A program made the position numbers and the translations under genes. The notes under the pieces are model-generated. The model was not told the DNA's origin and ran no database searches. It worked only from the letters and a program-made list of their open reading frames with translations. DNA of 64,000 nt from Gaiellasilicea sp963789355 (GTDB lineage: Bacteria; Actinomycetota; Thermoleophilia; Gaiellales; Gaiellaceae). The stretch covers positions 434,001 to 498,000 of the forward strand of contig CAWBKK010000010.1 of the NCBI GenBank assembly GCA_963789355.1. Reading direction: 5' to 3'. Within the stretch, counting starts at the first letter, position 1; each line of letters opens with the position of its first letter. This document shows, piece by piece, positions 49,693 through 58,997 of the stretch.

Positions 49693-50202
49693 GTGAACCG
49701 GCGTGCAGCCGTGCTCGTCGAGGGCCCGAGCGACCGGATCGCACTCGAGACGCTGGCGGCGCGACGCGGCCGTGATCTCGCCGCCGAGGGCGTCGACGTG
49801 ATGGCGATCGGCGGCGCGCAGGCAATCGAGCGCACCCTGCGCACGCTGGACGGCGTCCGCGTTGCCGGCCTCTACGACGTGGCGGAAGAGCCGGCGATCC
49901 TGCGAGGGCTCGAGCGCGCGGGGTTCGCGGCCGACGGCTTCTTCGCGTGCGATCCGGATCTCGAGGGAGAGCTCGTCCGCGCGCTCGGAGCGGAGCGCAT
50001 GCTCGAGCTCGTCGATGCGCGAGGGCACCTGGGGATGTTCAGCACGTACCAGAAGCAGCCGGCCCAGCGCGCGAAGCCGCTCGAGGTGCAGCTGCACGGC
50101 TGGCTTCACAACTGGAAGATCCGCTACGCGGCGCCGCTCGTGGAGACGCTCGACCTCGACCGGGTGCCGCCGCCCCTCGACCGGCTCCTTGCTTTCGTCT
50201 GA
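49693..50202 (+). CDS. Stand-alone TOPRIM-domain protein (OLD-nuclease-like)
   Basis: A 169-residue protein, GTG start. VLVEGPSDRIALETLA supplies the TOPRIM glutamate, VRVAGLYDVAEEPAIL and CDPDLEGELVRALG the acidic residues, and a C-terminal LHNWKIRYAAPLVE. It is a TOPRIM fold without the OLD ATPase, as in several actinobacterial short proteins; nuclease activity is possible but unproven. It follows the broken secreted gene by 1 bp. Confidence 0.75.
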   Translation: MNRRAAVLVEGPSDRIALETLAARRGRDLAAEGVDVMAIGGAQAIERTLRTLDGVRVAGLYDVAEEPAILRGLERAGFAADGFFACDPDLEGELVRALGAERMLELVDARGHLGMFSTYQKQPAQRAKPLEVQLHGWLHNWKIRYAAPLVETLDLDRVPPPLDRLLAFV

Positions 50203-50276
50203 CGCGCCTCGAGCGCGGGCGCCCCTGCTTGACTCCTTAACGGGCAAGGGAACAGAATCGGACGGAGCAGAACGCA

Positions 50277-50417
50277 GTGTTCGAGGTGGTCAAGGACTGG
50301 CCCGGAACCGAACCCGCCGTCTTCGCGATCGGAGCCGTCGCCGTTATCGGCATGGTGCTCGCGCTCGGATGCTCACGATCGGCGCGCGGCGCCGTCAGGT
50401 CGGCCGCGGCCCCGTGA
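50277..50417 (+). CDS. Possible small membrane protein
   Basis: A 46-residue frame from GTG 50277 behind GGAGCAG, with one helix (VFAIGAVAVIGMVLALGC) and a basic tail. It overlaps a second short frame. Plausible but weak. Confidence 0.4.
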   Translation: MFEVVKDWPGTEPAVFAIGAVAVIGMVLALGCSRSARGAVRSAAAP

Positions 50418-50554
50418 TCCTGCTCGCGCTGGCGACGATCGTCGCGCTCGGCGGGCACCCGTTCCCGTTCGGGACGGTTGCCTTCGGTTGCCTATTCCTC
50501 GCCGCGCTGTGGCTCGAGCGAACCGGCTACACGCGCGAGACGGCCGAGCCGTAG
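50369..50554 (+). CDS. Possible small membrane protein
   Basis: A 61-residue frame from ATG 50369 (or 46 residues from GTG 50414, overlapping the previous stop as GTGA). Hydrophobic VILLALATIVALGGHPFPFGTVAFGCLFLAALWL, two helices. Weak evidence; the pair may be a two-gene small membrane unit. Confidence 0.4.
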   Translation: MLTIGARRRQVGRGPVILLALATIVALGGHPFPFGTVAFGCLFLAALWLERTGYTRETAEP

Positions 50555-50572
50555 CGCGGGCGGTACGGCCCT

Positions 50573-50885
50573 TCACAGCCAGCCGAGCTCGCTGAACTGC
50601 GGGAAGCCGAGCCAGTAGATACCCCAGCCGGCGAGTGCGACCAGAGCCAGCCCGTAGGTGGGTACGAGCAACCCGAGCAGCCGCTCGCGGTGGTAGATCC
50701 CCCAGACGAGGCCAGCTGCGGCACAGCCGACGACCAGGTAGGGCAGCAGGAGGTCGAACCAGTCGGCCCAGCGCGTCTCCCCGCCGGCGAGCGCCAACGC
50801 TCCCGAGCGGCTCGAGCAGGAAGCCGGTGTGGTGACCGACGATCACCACACCCGCGAAGGCGAGCAGCCAGCGAACCGGGCTCAT
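50573..50885 (-). pseudogene. Small membrane protein with a frameshift
   Basis: The ATG at 50885 gives MSPVRWLLAFAGVVIVGHHTGFLLEPLG, then near 50,800 a one-base change moves the frame to ALALAGGETRWADWFDLLLPYLVVGCAAAGLVWGIY... which ends at 50573. Deleting one G in CTCGGGAGC restores a protein of about 103 residues with three helices. Either a sequencing error or a true break. Confidence 0.6.
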
Positions 50886-50973
50886 GTTCACTCCGGGGTC
50901 GGCGGGCTCGCCACGCACGCCGAGACGGTAGCGCTCACCGCGCAGCGCACCGCCGGACAGGTACAACCCCTGC

Positions 50974-51868
50974 GTGGCCCCTCGGTCGGTCCGCCTCTCG
51001 AGCCCGGAACGCGTCCTGTTCCCAGACGAGGGGATCACGAAGCAGGACCTGTTCGAGTACTACCGCTCAATCGCGCCGGTGCTCGTCCCGCACCTGCGTA
51101 ACCGGCCGTTCACGATGAAGCGCTCACCCTACGGCGTGGGCGGCGAGGCGTACTTCCAGAAGCAGGCGCCCAAGGGGATGCCCTCCTGGATCCCGACGCG
51201 CACCTACCGCACCTACCCGCGCGGCCGCAAGGGCGAGTCGCGGCTCGTCGACTTCCCGCTCGTCAACTCGACGGAAGCACGTGCTCTGGATGGTGCAGAT
51301 GAACTGCATCGACATGAACGCGTGGTACTCGCGCGTCGACAAGCCGGAACGCCCGGACTTCGTCCTCTTCGACCTCGACCCGCCTGACGGCGGCTTCGGG
51401 CTCGCGATCCGCGTCGCTCACCTGATCCGCGAAGAGCTCGAGCGGCTGGAGCTCGTGTCCTACGTCAAGACGAGCGGTGCCGACGGGATTCACGTGCTCG
51501 TCCCGATCGCGCGGCGAGCAACGTACGAGCAGACCTACGAGTTTGCGGAGCGCGTGGCGCGCGGGCTCGAGGAGCGGCACCCGGGGCTCGTCACGACCGA
51601 GTGGCTGAAGCACAAGCGCGAGGGCGTGCTCGTCGACCACCGCCAGAATGCCCGCGGGAAGACGATCGCCTCCGTCTACTCGGTGCGGCCGAAGCCGGGC
51701 GCGCCGGTCTCGACCCCGCTTCGCTGGGACGAGCTCACAGAGAACGTGACGCCGCGCAGCTTCGGGATGCGCGAGGCGCTCGAGCGGGTCGATCGGCACG
51801 GCGACCTGTTCGAGCCCGTGCTCGCGGGCGGCCAAGCACTCGGACGGGCCCTGAAGACGTTGCGCTAG
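50974..51868 (+). pseudogene. LigD-type DNA polymerase/primase domain, frameshifted
   Basis: Two overlapping frames make one archaeo-eukaryotic-primase-like polymerase of the LigD family. The first has the N-terminus (VLFPDEGITKQDLFEYY... MKRSPYGVGGEAYFQKQAPKG) and LVNSTEA. The second continues WMVQMNCIDMNAWYSRVDKPERPDFVLFDLDPPDG, which carries the catalytic DLDP, then GIHVLVPI and the C-terminus. The shift needs one base removed near 51,275-51,282. LigD polymerases fill in ends in bacterial NHEJ; no Ku or ligase gene is present here. About 297 residues if repaired. Confidence 0.75.
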
Positions 51869-52090
51869 TCCGCCCGCTGCCGGCGAGCCGGCCTCATCCT
51901 GCGCATGCTTGCTTCATTTGCGCAAAAATGTCGTAACGATCGGCTGCATCGTCCCGATCGTCGGCTTCCTCCTCGTCCAGCGCTCGTTCCTCCGCGGCAC
52001 GGGCCTCGGCGGCGCGCTCAAGGGTTGATCTGGGCCGGCCGGCGACCTCGACCCCGCCGAGCGGGTCGCCCTCACGCCGACTCCCATCGC

Positions 52091-52603
52091 TCAGTGGTAC
52101 TCGTGCACCACGGCGTGGCCGCGGCCGCGCTGGATCAGCCAGCGGTTGACCGGGTACGCGGCTGCACCGGCGATCAGGAGTGCGACTGCGAGGCTGCCCC
52201 AGAAGCGGACGTTGTCGAGCCCGGCCTCCATCGCGCCCGGGATCAGGAGCATGATCGCGTTGTCGACGATCTCCATGATCGTGATCGAGATCGTGTCCGC
52301 GGCGAGGGCGACGGGGATTGCGGAGGCCAACGCGAGCCCGGAGCGGAGCAGCGGGAGCATTGTCAGCGAGTAGCCAAAGAGGAATGCGAGCACGACCGCC
52401 AGCGCGATCGTCTGGAAGTCGCCCCAACCAAGCGCCGTGCCGATGATCATGCCGAGCACCTCGCCGATCGCGCACCCGGTCAAGCAATGGACCGTCGCCG
52501 AGAACGCGATTCGGTTCAGCGATTGCTCCGCACGGTGGCCCGCGTGTCCTCCGTGCCGACCCGTCTGCTCCTCTTGCTGCTCGTGGCTCGCGTGTCCGTT
52601 CAT
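52091..52603 (-). CDS. DUF4396 family membrane protein
   Basis: A 170-residue protein with His-rich N-terminus (NGHASHEQQEEQTGRHGGHAGH) and about four membrane helices. CLTGCAIGEVLGMIIG near residue 42 and EIVDNAIMLLIPGAM are DUF4396 marks. The His-rich head suggests metal binding, with a role in metal or cation handling possible. The gaps on both sides (51869-52090 and 52604-52818) show no convincing gene. Confidence 0.78.
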   Translation of the reverse strand: MNGHASHEQQEEQTGRHGGHAGHRAEQSLNRIAFSATVHCLTGCAIGEVLGMIIGTALGWGDFQTIALAVVLAFLFGYSLTMLPLLRSGLALASAIPVALAADTISITIMEIVDNAIMLLIPGAMEAGLDNVRFWGSLAVALLIAGAAAYPVNRWLIQRGRGHAVVHEYH

Positions 52604-52818
52604 GTCATGTCCTCGCCAATTGTCCGGGAATCGTCGGTCAGCACTGAGCGCGGTACGGCGCAGGAGTTCGACGCATAATGCCGCAACGCTTTCCAGTCGG
52701 AGACCACCCGGCGAGCCCGCCCTCGAGCGGCGCGAAGCCGGACAACGTCAGCGCACGTTCTCAGCGCCAGCATCGAGTCGCAAGTCACGGAAGGACCTAA
52801 GACCTACGAGCGGCCCGC

Positions 52819-53460
52819 CTACGGACCGAGTCTGAACGGCGGGTAGCGGTCGGTGACGAGCAGGAAGGCGTACCCCTGAACCCGGTTCCCCCACCGCATC
52901 ACGCTCACGACGAAGTCGAACAGGCCGCGCGGGTAGCGGCCGGTGAACAGGATCGCGAACCACGCGATCACGACGCCCACGAATGCGGCGATGGCGAGAA
53001 ACAGCAAGACGACGTAGTGGGGGATTGCCAGGAGCCACTTCACCAGCGGCAGCCAGCGATTGAGATCGTTCCGCGCATCGGGGTAGGGGAACTCGAGCCG
53101 GACGGCCTGCTCCTCGTCCGTCGCTGGATACTCATCGCGAAGGAGAAACGCGTAGGCGAAGACCCTGTTCTCGAAGCGGGCCAGGTTCAGGTTCCAGTCG
53201 AACCACCAGCGGGGGTACTTCTGCCGGAAGACGATCAGGAGCAGCGGCGCAAAGACCAGAATGCCCCCTGCGCCGACGCTGAATGCGAACGTTTCGTCCC
53301 GTGCCGCCCCGCTGAAGTTCGAGCCACCGCTCACCACGGCGAGCACGATTGCGATCGGAATGACCGTGAAGATCCTGAAGAACGTCGTCAGGCGATTGAG
53401 ATCTCGATCGGGATAGTCCACGGAAAACTGGATGGGATAACTTGATTCGGCCTGCGCCAC
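52819..53460 (-). CDS. DUF4389 family membrane protein
   Basis: A 213-residue membrane protein with GTG start at 53460 and GGAGG 8 nt upstream. It begins YPIQFSVDYPDRDLNRLTTFFRIFTVIPI and has two tandem DUF4389-like halves, the second with RWLPLVKWLLAIPHYVVLLFL and FTGRYPRGLFDFVV, which is the family signature. Function unknown. Confidence 0.82.
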   Translation of the reverse strand: MAQAESSYPIQFSVDYPDRDLNRLTTFFRIFTVIPIAIVLAVVSGGSNFSGAARDETFAFSVGAGGILVFAPLLLIVFRQKYPRWWFDWNLNLARFENRVFAYAFLLRDEYPATDEEQAVRLEFPYPDARNDLNRWLPLVKWLLAIPHYVVLLFLAIAAFVGVVIAWFAILFTGRYPRGLFDFVVSVMRWGNRVQGYAFLLVTDRYPPFRLGP

Positions 53461-53492
53461 AGTGCGCCTCCAGTTCGGTGATGACGCGTCGA

Positions 53493-53657
53493 TTATCCAA
53501 CGATCACCGGCGGCGTTCCACCGACCGCACGCTGCTCCGGCGGTTCTCCCTCGGGCCGGGCGCCCCCTTCGAGGACAAGAGTTCCCGGCCCTTCGCGAAC
53601 GCTGCTGATGAAGCGGTCGAGGCACCGCATTTCATCCTTGCGGCCGACAAGAGACAT
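53493..53657 (-). pseudogene. N-terminal remnant of a LAL-type LuxR regulator
   Basis: MSLVGRKDEMRCLDRFISSVREGPGTLVLEGG matches the start of ATP-binding LuxR-family (MalT-like) regulators, as in the gene at 54700-57432, up to just before the P-loop. Then ARPEGEPPEQR replaces the expected GEAGIGKT and the frame ends. Only 54 codons remain. Confidence 0.65.
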
Positions 53658-53773
53658 CGTCGCGCCTGCAGCCATAACCAGACGATGGCGAATCTCCCGT
53701 ACCGAGGCAAGCCGCGCGGACGACGCGGAGGCCAAGGGCAGGAGGCACGCCTTGTGCCGTCTGTCCGCCCGCT

Positions 53774-53800
53774 CGTTTCCCCGAAGAAGTCGGGGAAACG
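53774..53800. terminator. Terminator-like hairpin
   Basis: A perfect 11-bp stem CGTTTCCCCGA/TCGGGGAAACG with loop AGAAG, in the 432-bp gap before the membrane-protein gene. The gap otherwise holds the LuxR remnant and the left repeat boundary. Confidence 0.55.
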
Positions 53801-53818
53801 GCTCGGTTAGACCAGAAA

Positions 53819-53845
53819 AGTGGCGGCGGCGGGAATCGAAGCCGC
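53819..53845 (-). other. tmRNA 3'-end-like sequence (candidate attachment site 1)
   Basis: On the minus strand this gives CGGCTTCGATTCCCGCCGCC, close to the conserved 3' end of tmRNA (GGTTCGATTCCCGCCGCCTCCACCA), with C for G before TTCGATT. It is the outer edge of the left copy of the 178-bp repeat. tmRNA 3' ends are common integrase targets. Confidence 0.5.
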
Positions 53846-54002
53846 GTGCTGTCGGCGGCCGAAAGGCCGCCGACAGCTGTTTCGGGAAGTGGTTACCGCG
53901 CCGGAACCGCCACCCGGCCGACCGCGTTCGCTGCGGCCGGCTTCCGGGTGAGCAGGACGCGGCTGACGCCGATGATCCAGAGCGCGACGACGATGGGCGC
54001 CA
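53825..54002. repeat. 178-bp perfect direct repeat, left copy
   Basis: Identical to 58820-58997 over 178 bp with no mismatch. It contains the tmRNA-like end, a perfect 13-bp hairpin with GAAA loop (53848-53860 with 53865-53877) and the last 110 bp of the gene at 53893-54588. Confidence 0.95.
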
Positions 54003-54588
54003 CGAACAGCGCGTAGGCGCCGTCGGGGGCCCAGAATCCGTCGCCCGCCCACGTGGTGAGCCGCGCGAGCACGAGGGCCATGGCCGTCAATCCGAGCGCG
54101 AGGCCGCGGCTCGAGATCACTCCCGACCGCCACAGGCCGATCGATCCGGCCATGATCAGCATCGCGGCGGGGAACGAGCTCAGGATGACCAGGATCCACG
54201 CGAAATCGTTGAGCCCGGACGCGAAAGCACCGCTTCCGGTCGTGCCGCTCGAGTACGCGAGGGCTGCGCCGATCGTGAGGACGACGAAGAGGACGCCGGC
54301 GAGCGCCGCGCTCGCGGCGGTCGCGGCCACGCCCCAACCGGCCTTGCCGGCGTCGTGGAGCGCACTCGTGATCGCCGCGGCGAACCACGTCAGGTTGAGG
54401 ACGGCGAAGCCGAAGATCACAGTCGCGATCAGGATCCGCGTCCTGTCGCCATCGTAGAAGGCGGCGAGCGCGTCGGCGGACGCGCCGATCTCCGGCTGGC
54501 CGCCGCGAACGATGTACGCGAGGACGAACAGTCCGACGGCCTGGATGCCGGCGCCGCGCCAAACGCGCTGCCAGTCGACGGTCTTCAT
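53893..54588 (-). CDS. Multi-helix membrane protein of the repeat-flanked cassette
   Basis: A 231-residue protein with about six membrane helices (AGIQAVGLFVLAYIVRG, ATVIFGFAVLNLTWFAA, AGVLFVVLTIGAALAY, ILVILSSFPAAMLIMAG, VAPIVVALWIIGVSRVLL). The order and spacing resemble DUF4386-type proteins, but I am not sure. Its 3' end lies in the left repeat. The 111-bp gap to the LuxR gene shows no gene. Confidence 0.75.
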   Translation of the reverse strand: MKTVDWQRVWRGAGIQAVGLFVLAYIVRGGQPEIGASADALAAFYDGDRTRILIATVIFGFAVLNLTWFAAAITSALHDAGKAGWGVAATAASAALAGVLFVVLTIGAALAYSSGTTGSGAFASGLNDFAWILVILSSFPAAMLIMAGSIGLWRSGVISSRGLALGLTAMALVLARLTTWAGDGFWAPDGAYALFVAPIVVALWIIGVSRVLLTRKPAAANAVGRVAVPAR

Positions 54589-54699
54589 TTGGGTTACCTC
54601 CTTGGATTTGGTGTGCGGCTTACGTTCAGCCGTGCAGCCAGGATCGCGCGAACGGCATTGCTCCGCGCCCGTCGAAATCCCTGGTCTGTCCCCCCGTGC

Positions 54700-57432
54700 T
54701 TATGCGGGTAGCGCAACCCGAAGCTGCCGACGGGAGTTGATGTCGAGCTTCTGGAAGACGTGCCGCAAGTGCCACTCGACTGTGCGCGGACTGAGGAAGA
54801 GCTGCGCGCCGATCTCGGGATTCGTATGCCCGTCGCGCGCGAGCGCCGCGATCTGCGCCTCCTGCGCGGTGAGTTGGCCGCGCGCGTCGTCCGTTCGCTT
54901 CCTGGGGGTCGCGCCGGTCGCGACCAGCTCGCGTCCCGCGCGGGCGGCGAAGCCCTCAGCCCCGATCCGGTCGAAGAACTCATGAGCCGTTTCCAGCTGG
55001 ACGCGCGCCTCGACGCGCCGGTTGGCCCGTCGAAGCCACTCGCCATACAGCAGTTGCGCGCGTGCGTAGAACATCCGCATCGACGTGTCGTCCAGCGCGT
55101 CGAGCGCCTCGCGGTACGAGTCCTCCGCGACAGCGTCATCCGAGATGAGCGCGCGACACCGCGCTTCGAGGCCTGTTGCGAACGTCGTGTCCGCGGCACG
55201 CGTTCGTTCGGCGAGGCATTCGAAGGCCTCGGACGCGATCTCCGCGGCCTCCGAGCGCACCGCCGCCTCTATCAGCTCCGGCAACGCCCACGCCGAGACG
55301 CCGAGATCATCCGGCTCGACCGCACGTCGTGCGGCGGCCAGGCCCGCCTCGTATTGCCCGCGGCTGTTGTGGAGGATTGCCTGCGCGTACTCGCGGACGG
55401 TCAGGCTTAGGCCCTCGCCGCGCTCGACCGCAAGGGCCTCGAGCCTGGAGCTGAGCCGTGCGGTCTGCGCCTCGTCACCCCGAACCGCGGCGAGCAGCAG
55501 AGACATCGGCTCCACGAGCAATCTCGTCATCGACGTGCTGACCGCCTTGCATTCGCCGACCAGCCCTTCCGCGGCCTCGAGATCCCCTTCGTAGATGCGA
55601 ATCGAGGCCAGTTGGCTCAGCGTCAGCGGGAGCGCGACGAGGATTCCGTCTTCCCGTGCGACTTGAACGTGCGCGGTAACGAGCGCCGTCCACGCCTTCT
55701 CGTCGAAGAGCTCGGCCGCCACGAGAGACGCGATTCGAATCGCGCGCATCTCGCGCTCCTCGCGCCCTCGTTCTTCATGCGCCGCCGCTACCGCCCGCTT
55801 CAGGAGCGGAGCCCCGGTCACAAAGCCTTCGGTGAAGAACGTCGCGAGCCCGTCGACGAGGAGATCGCTCGTGTCGAGTGGCTCCGGAACGCGCGGCGCA
55901 TGACACGCCGCGCGGGCGATCGGAAGCACGCCCTCGCCGAGCCGCCCAGCCACGCTCGCCACCAGCATCGCCTCGAGATGCGTCTCGCGCGCGAGCGCGA
56001 CATCCAGCGGCTCGAGTCGTCGGGCAGCCTCGGCGAGCACGGACGCAGCCGAGCCATGCGCGCTTGTGGTCTCCCACTCGAGCAGGCCGCGGAGACGGTG
56101 AGCGATCCCACGGTCGCGCTCCGTCAGCGGCCCCTGCTCCGCCGTCGCGAGCAATTCCCCAGCCTCCTCGTGGAGGCCGGCAAGCCGCTTCCGCTCCGCC
56201 GCGACGAGCATGCGCTGCGCACGCAGTCCGGGGTCCGGCGTCAGCTCGGCGGCTCGCTCGAGAAACGCCGCCGCCGCGGCAAGGCCGCCTCGTGCCCTCG
56301 CACGCTCTGCGGAGCGCTCGAGCTCCGCGGCAACGTCCTCGTCGGGTGCAAGCGTCGCGTACGCCCGATGCCACGCGCGCCGGTCGGGGTCGAACTCCGG
56401 ATCGGTCGCGTCCGCCAGCGCGGCATGCACGGCGCGCCGGTCCTCGGGACGAGCGGCCTCGTACAGCGCTGACCGGAGGAGCGGGTGACGAAACGTGATG
56501 CGCTTGTCGATTGCGAGCAGGTCGGCCGACTCGGCCGGCGCCGCCGCGTCCGTCGCGAGCCCGAGAGCTGCCGCCGCACGCCAGAGCAGGGCTGGGTCGC
56601 CGAGGGGCTCGGCGGCGCCGAGGAGCAGCAGCCGCTGCGACTCGTCGGGAAGCTCCTCGACGCGGAGGCGGAAACACGATTCGATGCGACGTTGGAGCGA
56701 GGAGTCGTCGGCAACGGCAAAGCCTCCGGCGAAGCTGTTCGGCGAGTACGCTCGCGGCAGCTCGATCAGCGCCAGTGGATTCCCGCGCGTCTCGGCGATG
56801 ATGCGGTCGCGAACGCGATCGTCGAGCGCACCGAGATGCGCGGCCGCCAGCAGCTCGCGCGCATCCGAGTAGGACAGCCGCTCCAACCGGAGCTCAGGCA
56901 GCGTGGCCAGCGCGCTCGTCTGCTGGGAGTCGCGCTCGGCGAAGAGCATGAGCACGCTCTCAGCCTCGAGCCTGCGCGCGACGAACGCGAGCGTCTGCGC
57001 CGACGCATGGTCGAGCCACTGCGCGTCGTCCACGAGGCAGACGAGCGGCTGCGACTCGGCGTCGTCCGAGAACAGCGTCAGGACAGCGAGGCCGACGAGG
57101 AACGGGTGGGCGCGCGACCCGGAACCGAGCCCGAACGCCGTCTCCAACGCGTCGCGCTGCGGTACGGGAAGGGCATCCGCGTGGTCGAGCAACGGCGCGC
57201 AGAGCTGGTGCAGTGCCGCGAACGGCAGTTCCATCTCTGCCTCTACACCCTCAGTGCGCAGCACACGCGCTTCGGCGGCGCTTGCAGAGACGTGGTCGAG
57301 GAGCGCCGTCTTGCCGATGCCCGCTTCCCCGCGCAGCACGAGCGTGCTGCTCTGCCCTTCGCGCGCGGCGGCCAGCAGCTCGTCGAGCCGCGCGCACTCG
57401 GAGGCGCGACCATGCAACACCCAGTCGAGCAT
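54700..57432 (-). CDS. LAL-family LuxR transcriptional regulator
   Basis: A 910-residue ATP-binding LuxR regulator. Walker A GEAGIGKT at 35-42, Walker B-like PLVCLVDDAQWLD near 128-140, a long helical TPR-like region, and a C-terminal LuxR helix-turn-helix (LTAQEAQIAALARDGHTNPEIGAQLFLSPRTVEWHLRHVFQKL, the last 60 residues). Divergent from the epoxide hydrolase gene 104 bp away, so it probably controls that gene in response to a metabolite. Confidence 0.9.
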   Translation of the reverse strand: MLDWVLHGRASECARLDELLAAAREGQSSTLVLRGEAGIGKTALLDHVSASAAEARVLRTEGVEAEMELPFAALHQLCAPLLDHADALPVPQRDALETAFGLGSGSRAHPFLVGLAVLTLFSDDAESQPLVCLVDDAQWLDHASAQTLAFVARRLEAESVLMLFAERDSQQTSALATLPELRLERLSYSDARELLAAAHLGALDDRVRDRIIAETRGNPLALIELPRAYSPNSFAGGFAVADDSSLQRRIESCFRLRVEELPDESQRLLLLGAAEPLGDPALLWRAAAALGLATDAAAPAESADLLAIDKRITFRHPLLRSALYEAARPEDRRAVHAALADATDPEFDPDRRAWHRAYATLAPDEDVAAELERSAERARARGGLAAAAAFLERAAELTPDPGLRAQRMLVAAERKRLAGLHEEAGELLATAEQGPLTERDRGIAHRLRGLLEWETTSAHGSAASVLAEAARRLEPLDVALARETHLEAMLVASVAGRLGEGVLPIARAACHAPRVPEPLDTSDLLVDGLATFFTEGFVTGAPLLKRAVAAAHEERGREEREMRAIRIASLVAAELFDEKAWTALVTAHVQVAREDGILVALPLTLSQLASIRIYEGDLEAAEGLVGECKAVSTSMTRLLVEPMSLLLAAVRGDEAQTARLSSRLEALAVERGEGLSLTVREYAQAILHNSRGQYEAGLAAARRAVEPDDLGVSAWALPELIEAAVRSEAAEIASEAFECLAERTRAADTTFATGLEARCRALISDDAVAEDSYREALDALDDTSMRMFYARAQLLYGEWLRRANRRVEARVQLETAHEFFDRIGAEGFAARAGRELVATGATPRKRTDDARGQLTAQEAQIAALARDGHTNPEIGAQLFLSPRTVEWHLRHVFQKLDINSRRQLRVALPA

Positions 57433-57536
57433 ACGCCCGGTCAGGGCAACGAACCAGGGAGTTCGACGGGCGCTAGAGAGCGGCCGCAGCGCGATGCTGC
57501 ACGAGAGATTCCCTCACGACTCGAAAGGAGACTGAA

Positions 57537-58754
57537 ATGTCTGTTGGAACAGAGACCGCCGCAACGACGGAGGTCCGCCCGTACGAAGTCGAGATCCCGC
57601 AGGAGGAAATCGACGAGCTGCGGCGCCGCTTGCAGTCGACGCGCTGGCCCGAGAAGGAGACGGTCGACGATGCATCGCAGGGCGTGCAGCTCGCGACGAT
57701 GCAGGAACTCGTGCGCTACTGGGGCAGCGAGTACGACTTCGGAAAGCTCGAAGCGAGACTCAAGACGTTCCCGCACTTCGTTACCGCGATCGACGGGCTC
57801 GACATCCACTTCATCCACGTCAAGTCGCCGCACGACGACGCGCTGCCCGTGGTCGTCACGCATGGCTGGCCAGGCTCGATCGTCGAGCTGCTCAACGTCA
57901 TCGGCCCGCTCACTGATCCGGAGGCCTATGGCGGCGATCCGGAGGACGCATTCCACGTGGTGGTTCCGTCGATGCCCGGCTACGGATTCTCGGGCAAGCC
58001 GACCGACACTGGGTGGGGCCCAGTCAAGATCGCAGACGCCTGGTTCGTCCTGATGAAGCGACTCGGGTACGAACGCTTCGTGGCGCAGGGCGGCGACTGG
58101 GGAGCTCAGATCACCGACACGATGGGTGCGAAGGCACCACCCGGCTTGATCGGCATCCACTCGAACATGCCCGGCACTGTTCCGGCGGTGATCGCCAAGG
58201 CGCTCGCGTCGAACGTCCTCGGCGCCGGCACCCCGCCGTCTGGTCTCTCCGCTGACGAGCAGCGCGCGTACGACCGCCTCAACCTCCTCTACACCACGGG
58301 TCTCGGCTACGCGGTCGAGATGGGCAACCGCCCACAGACCCTCTACGGGCTCGCCGACTCACCCGTCGCCCTCGCCTCGTGGATGCTCGACCACGACGCC
58401 TACAGCCAGGAGGACATCGCCAGCGCATTCAGAGGCGAGCCGGTCGGCAGCCTGACCCGGGACGAGGTCCTCGACAACATCACGCTCACCTGGGTGACAA
58501 ACACCGGTGTGTCGTCCGGTCGTCTGTACTGGGAGAACACGCTCGACTTCTTCGCCGCCAAGGGCGTCACCGTTCCCGCGGCTGTGAGCGTCTTCCCGCG
58601 CGAGCTGTACCAGGCGCCCCGGAGCTGGGCGGAGCAGGCCTACCCTAACCTCATCTACTTCAACGAGCTGGACAGCGGCAACCACTTCGCCGCGTGGCAG
58701 GAGCCGGAACTCTTCACCCAGGAAGTTCGTGCGGCGTTCAGGTCTCTGCGCTGA
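57537..58754 (+). CDS. Epoxide hydrolase (EHN-type alpha/beta hydrolase)
   Basis: A 405-residue enzyme with the EHN N-terminal domain (YEVEIPQEEIDELRRRLQSTRWPEKE) and an alpha/beta hydrolase core: oxyanion HGWPGS at 109-114, nucleophile D187 in AQGGDWGAQ, and His383 in SGNHFAAWQEPE. A Tyr pair for epoxide activation is plausible. AAAGGAG precedes the ATG. It probably opens an epoxide or other strained ring of a xenobiotic or lipid. A GC-rich terminator hairpin follows. Confidence 0.9.
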   Translation: MSVGTETAATTEVRPYEVEIPQEEIDELRRRLQSTRWPEKETVDDASQGVQLATMQELVRYWGSEYDFGKLEARLKTFPHFVTAIDGLDIHFIHVKSPHDDALPVVVTHGWPGSIVELLNVIGPLTDPEAYGGDPEDAFHVVVPSMPGYGFSGKPTDTGWGPVKIADAWFVLMKRLGYERFVAQGGDWGAQITDTMGAKAPPGLIGIHSNMPGTVPAVIAKALASNVLGAGTPPSGLSADEQRAYDRLNLLYTTGLGYAVEMGNRPQTLYGLADSPVALASWMLDHDAYSQEDIASAFRGEPVGSLTRDEVLDNITLTWVTNTGVSSGRLYWENTLDFFAAKGVTVPAAVSVFPRELYQAPRSWAEQAYPNLIYFNELDSGNHFAAWQEPELFTQEVRAAFRSLR

Positions 58755-58764
58755 TCGGTTGGTC

Positions 58765-58794
58765 GAGCGGCGCGCGATGACTTGCGCGCCGCTC
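58765..58794 (+). terminator. Terminator after the epoxide hydrolase gene
   Basis: GAGCGGCGCGC pairs perfectly with GCGCGCCGCTC around an 8-nt loop, 10 bp after the stop. Confidence 0.65.
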
Positions 58795-58811
58795 GGGGCT
58801 CCGTCAATCGG

Positions 58812-58842
58812 AAGGTGGAGGCGGCGGGAATCGAAGCCGCGT
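58812..58842 (-). other. tmRNA 3'-end-like sequence (candidate attachment site 2)
   Basis: The plus strand reads GGTGGAGGCGGCGGGAATCG then AAGCCGCGT. Its complement matches the tmRNA 3' end GATTCCCGCCGCCTCCACC in full, with one change just before TTCGA. It is the better match of the two repeat-edge copies, and includes the acceptor CCTCCACC. Confidence 0.6.
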
Positions 58843-58997
58843 GCTGTCGGCGGCCGAAAGGCCGCCGACAGCTGTTTCGGGAAGTGGTTACCGCGCCGGA
58901 ACCGCCACCCGGCCGACCGCGTTCGCTGCGGCCGGCTTCCGGGTGAGCAGGACGCGGCTGACGCCGATGATCCAGAGCGCGACGACGATGGGCGCCA
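58820..58997. repeat. 178-bp perfect direct repeat, right copy
   Basis: Identical to 53825-54002, 4995 bp away. It contains the tmRNA-like edge, the 13-bp hairpin with GAAA loop (58843-58872) and the 3' end of the membrane gene (VVALWIIGVSRVLLTRKPAAANAVGR). The repeat ends at the junction with a broken acetyltransferase gene. Confidence 0.95.
58888..58997 (-). pseudogene. C-terminal remnant of the membrane protein (repeat copy)
   Basis: The last 36 codons of the gene at 53893-54588, duplicated inside the right repeat. No start or upstream part. Confidence 0.75.

Noticed and set aside
51869..52090. A short Glu/Ala-rich frame on the minus strand ending FAQMKQACAG
   Set aside because: No credible start or ribosome site was found and it continues into a non-coding shadow; composition alone does not support a gene.
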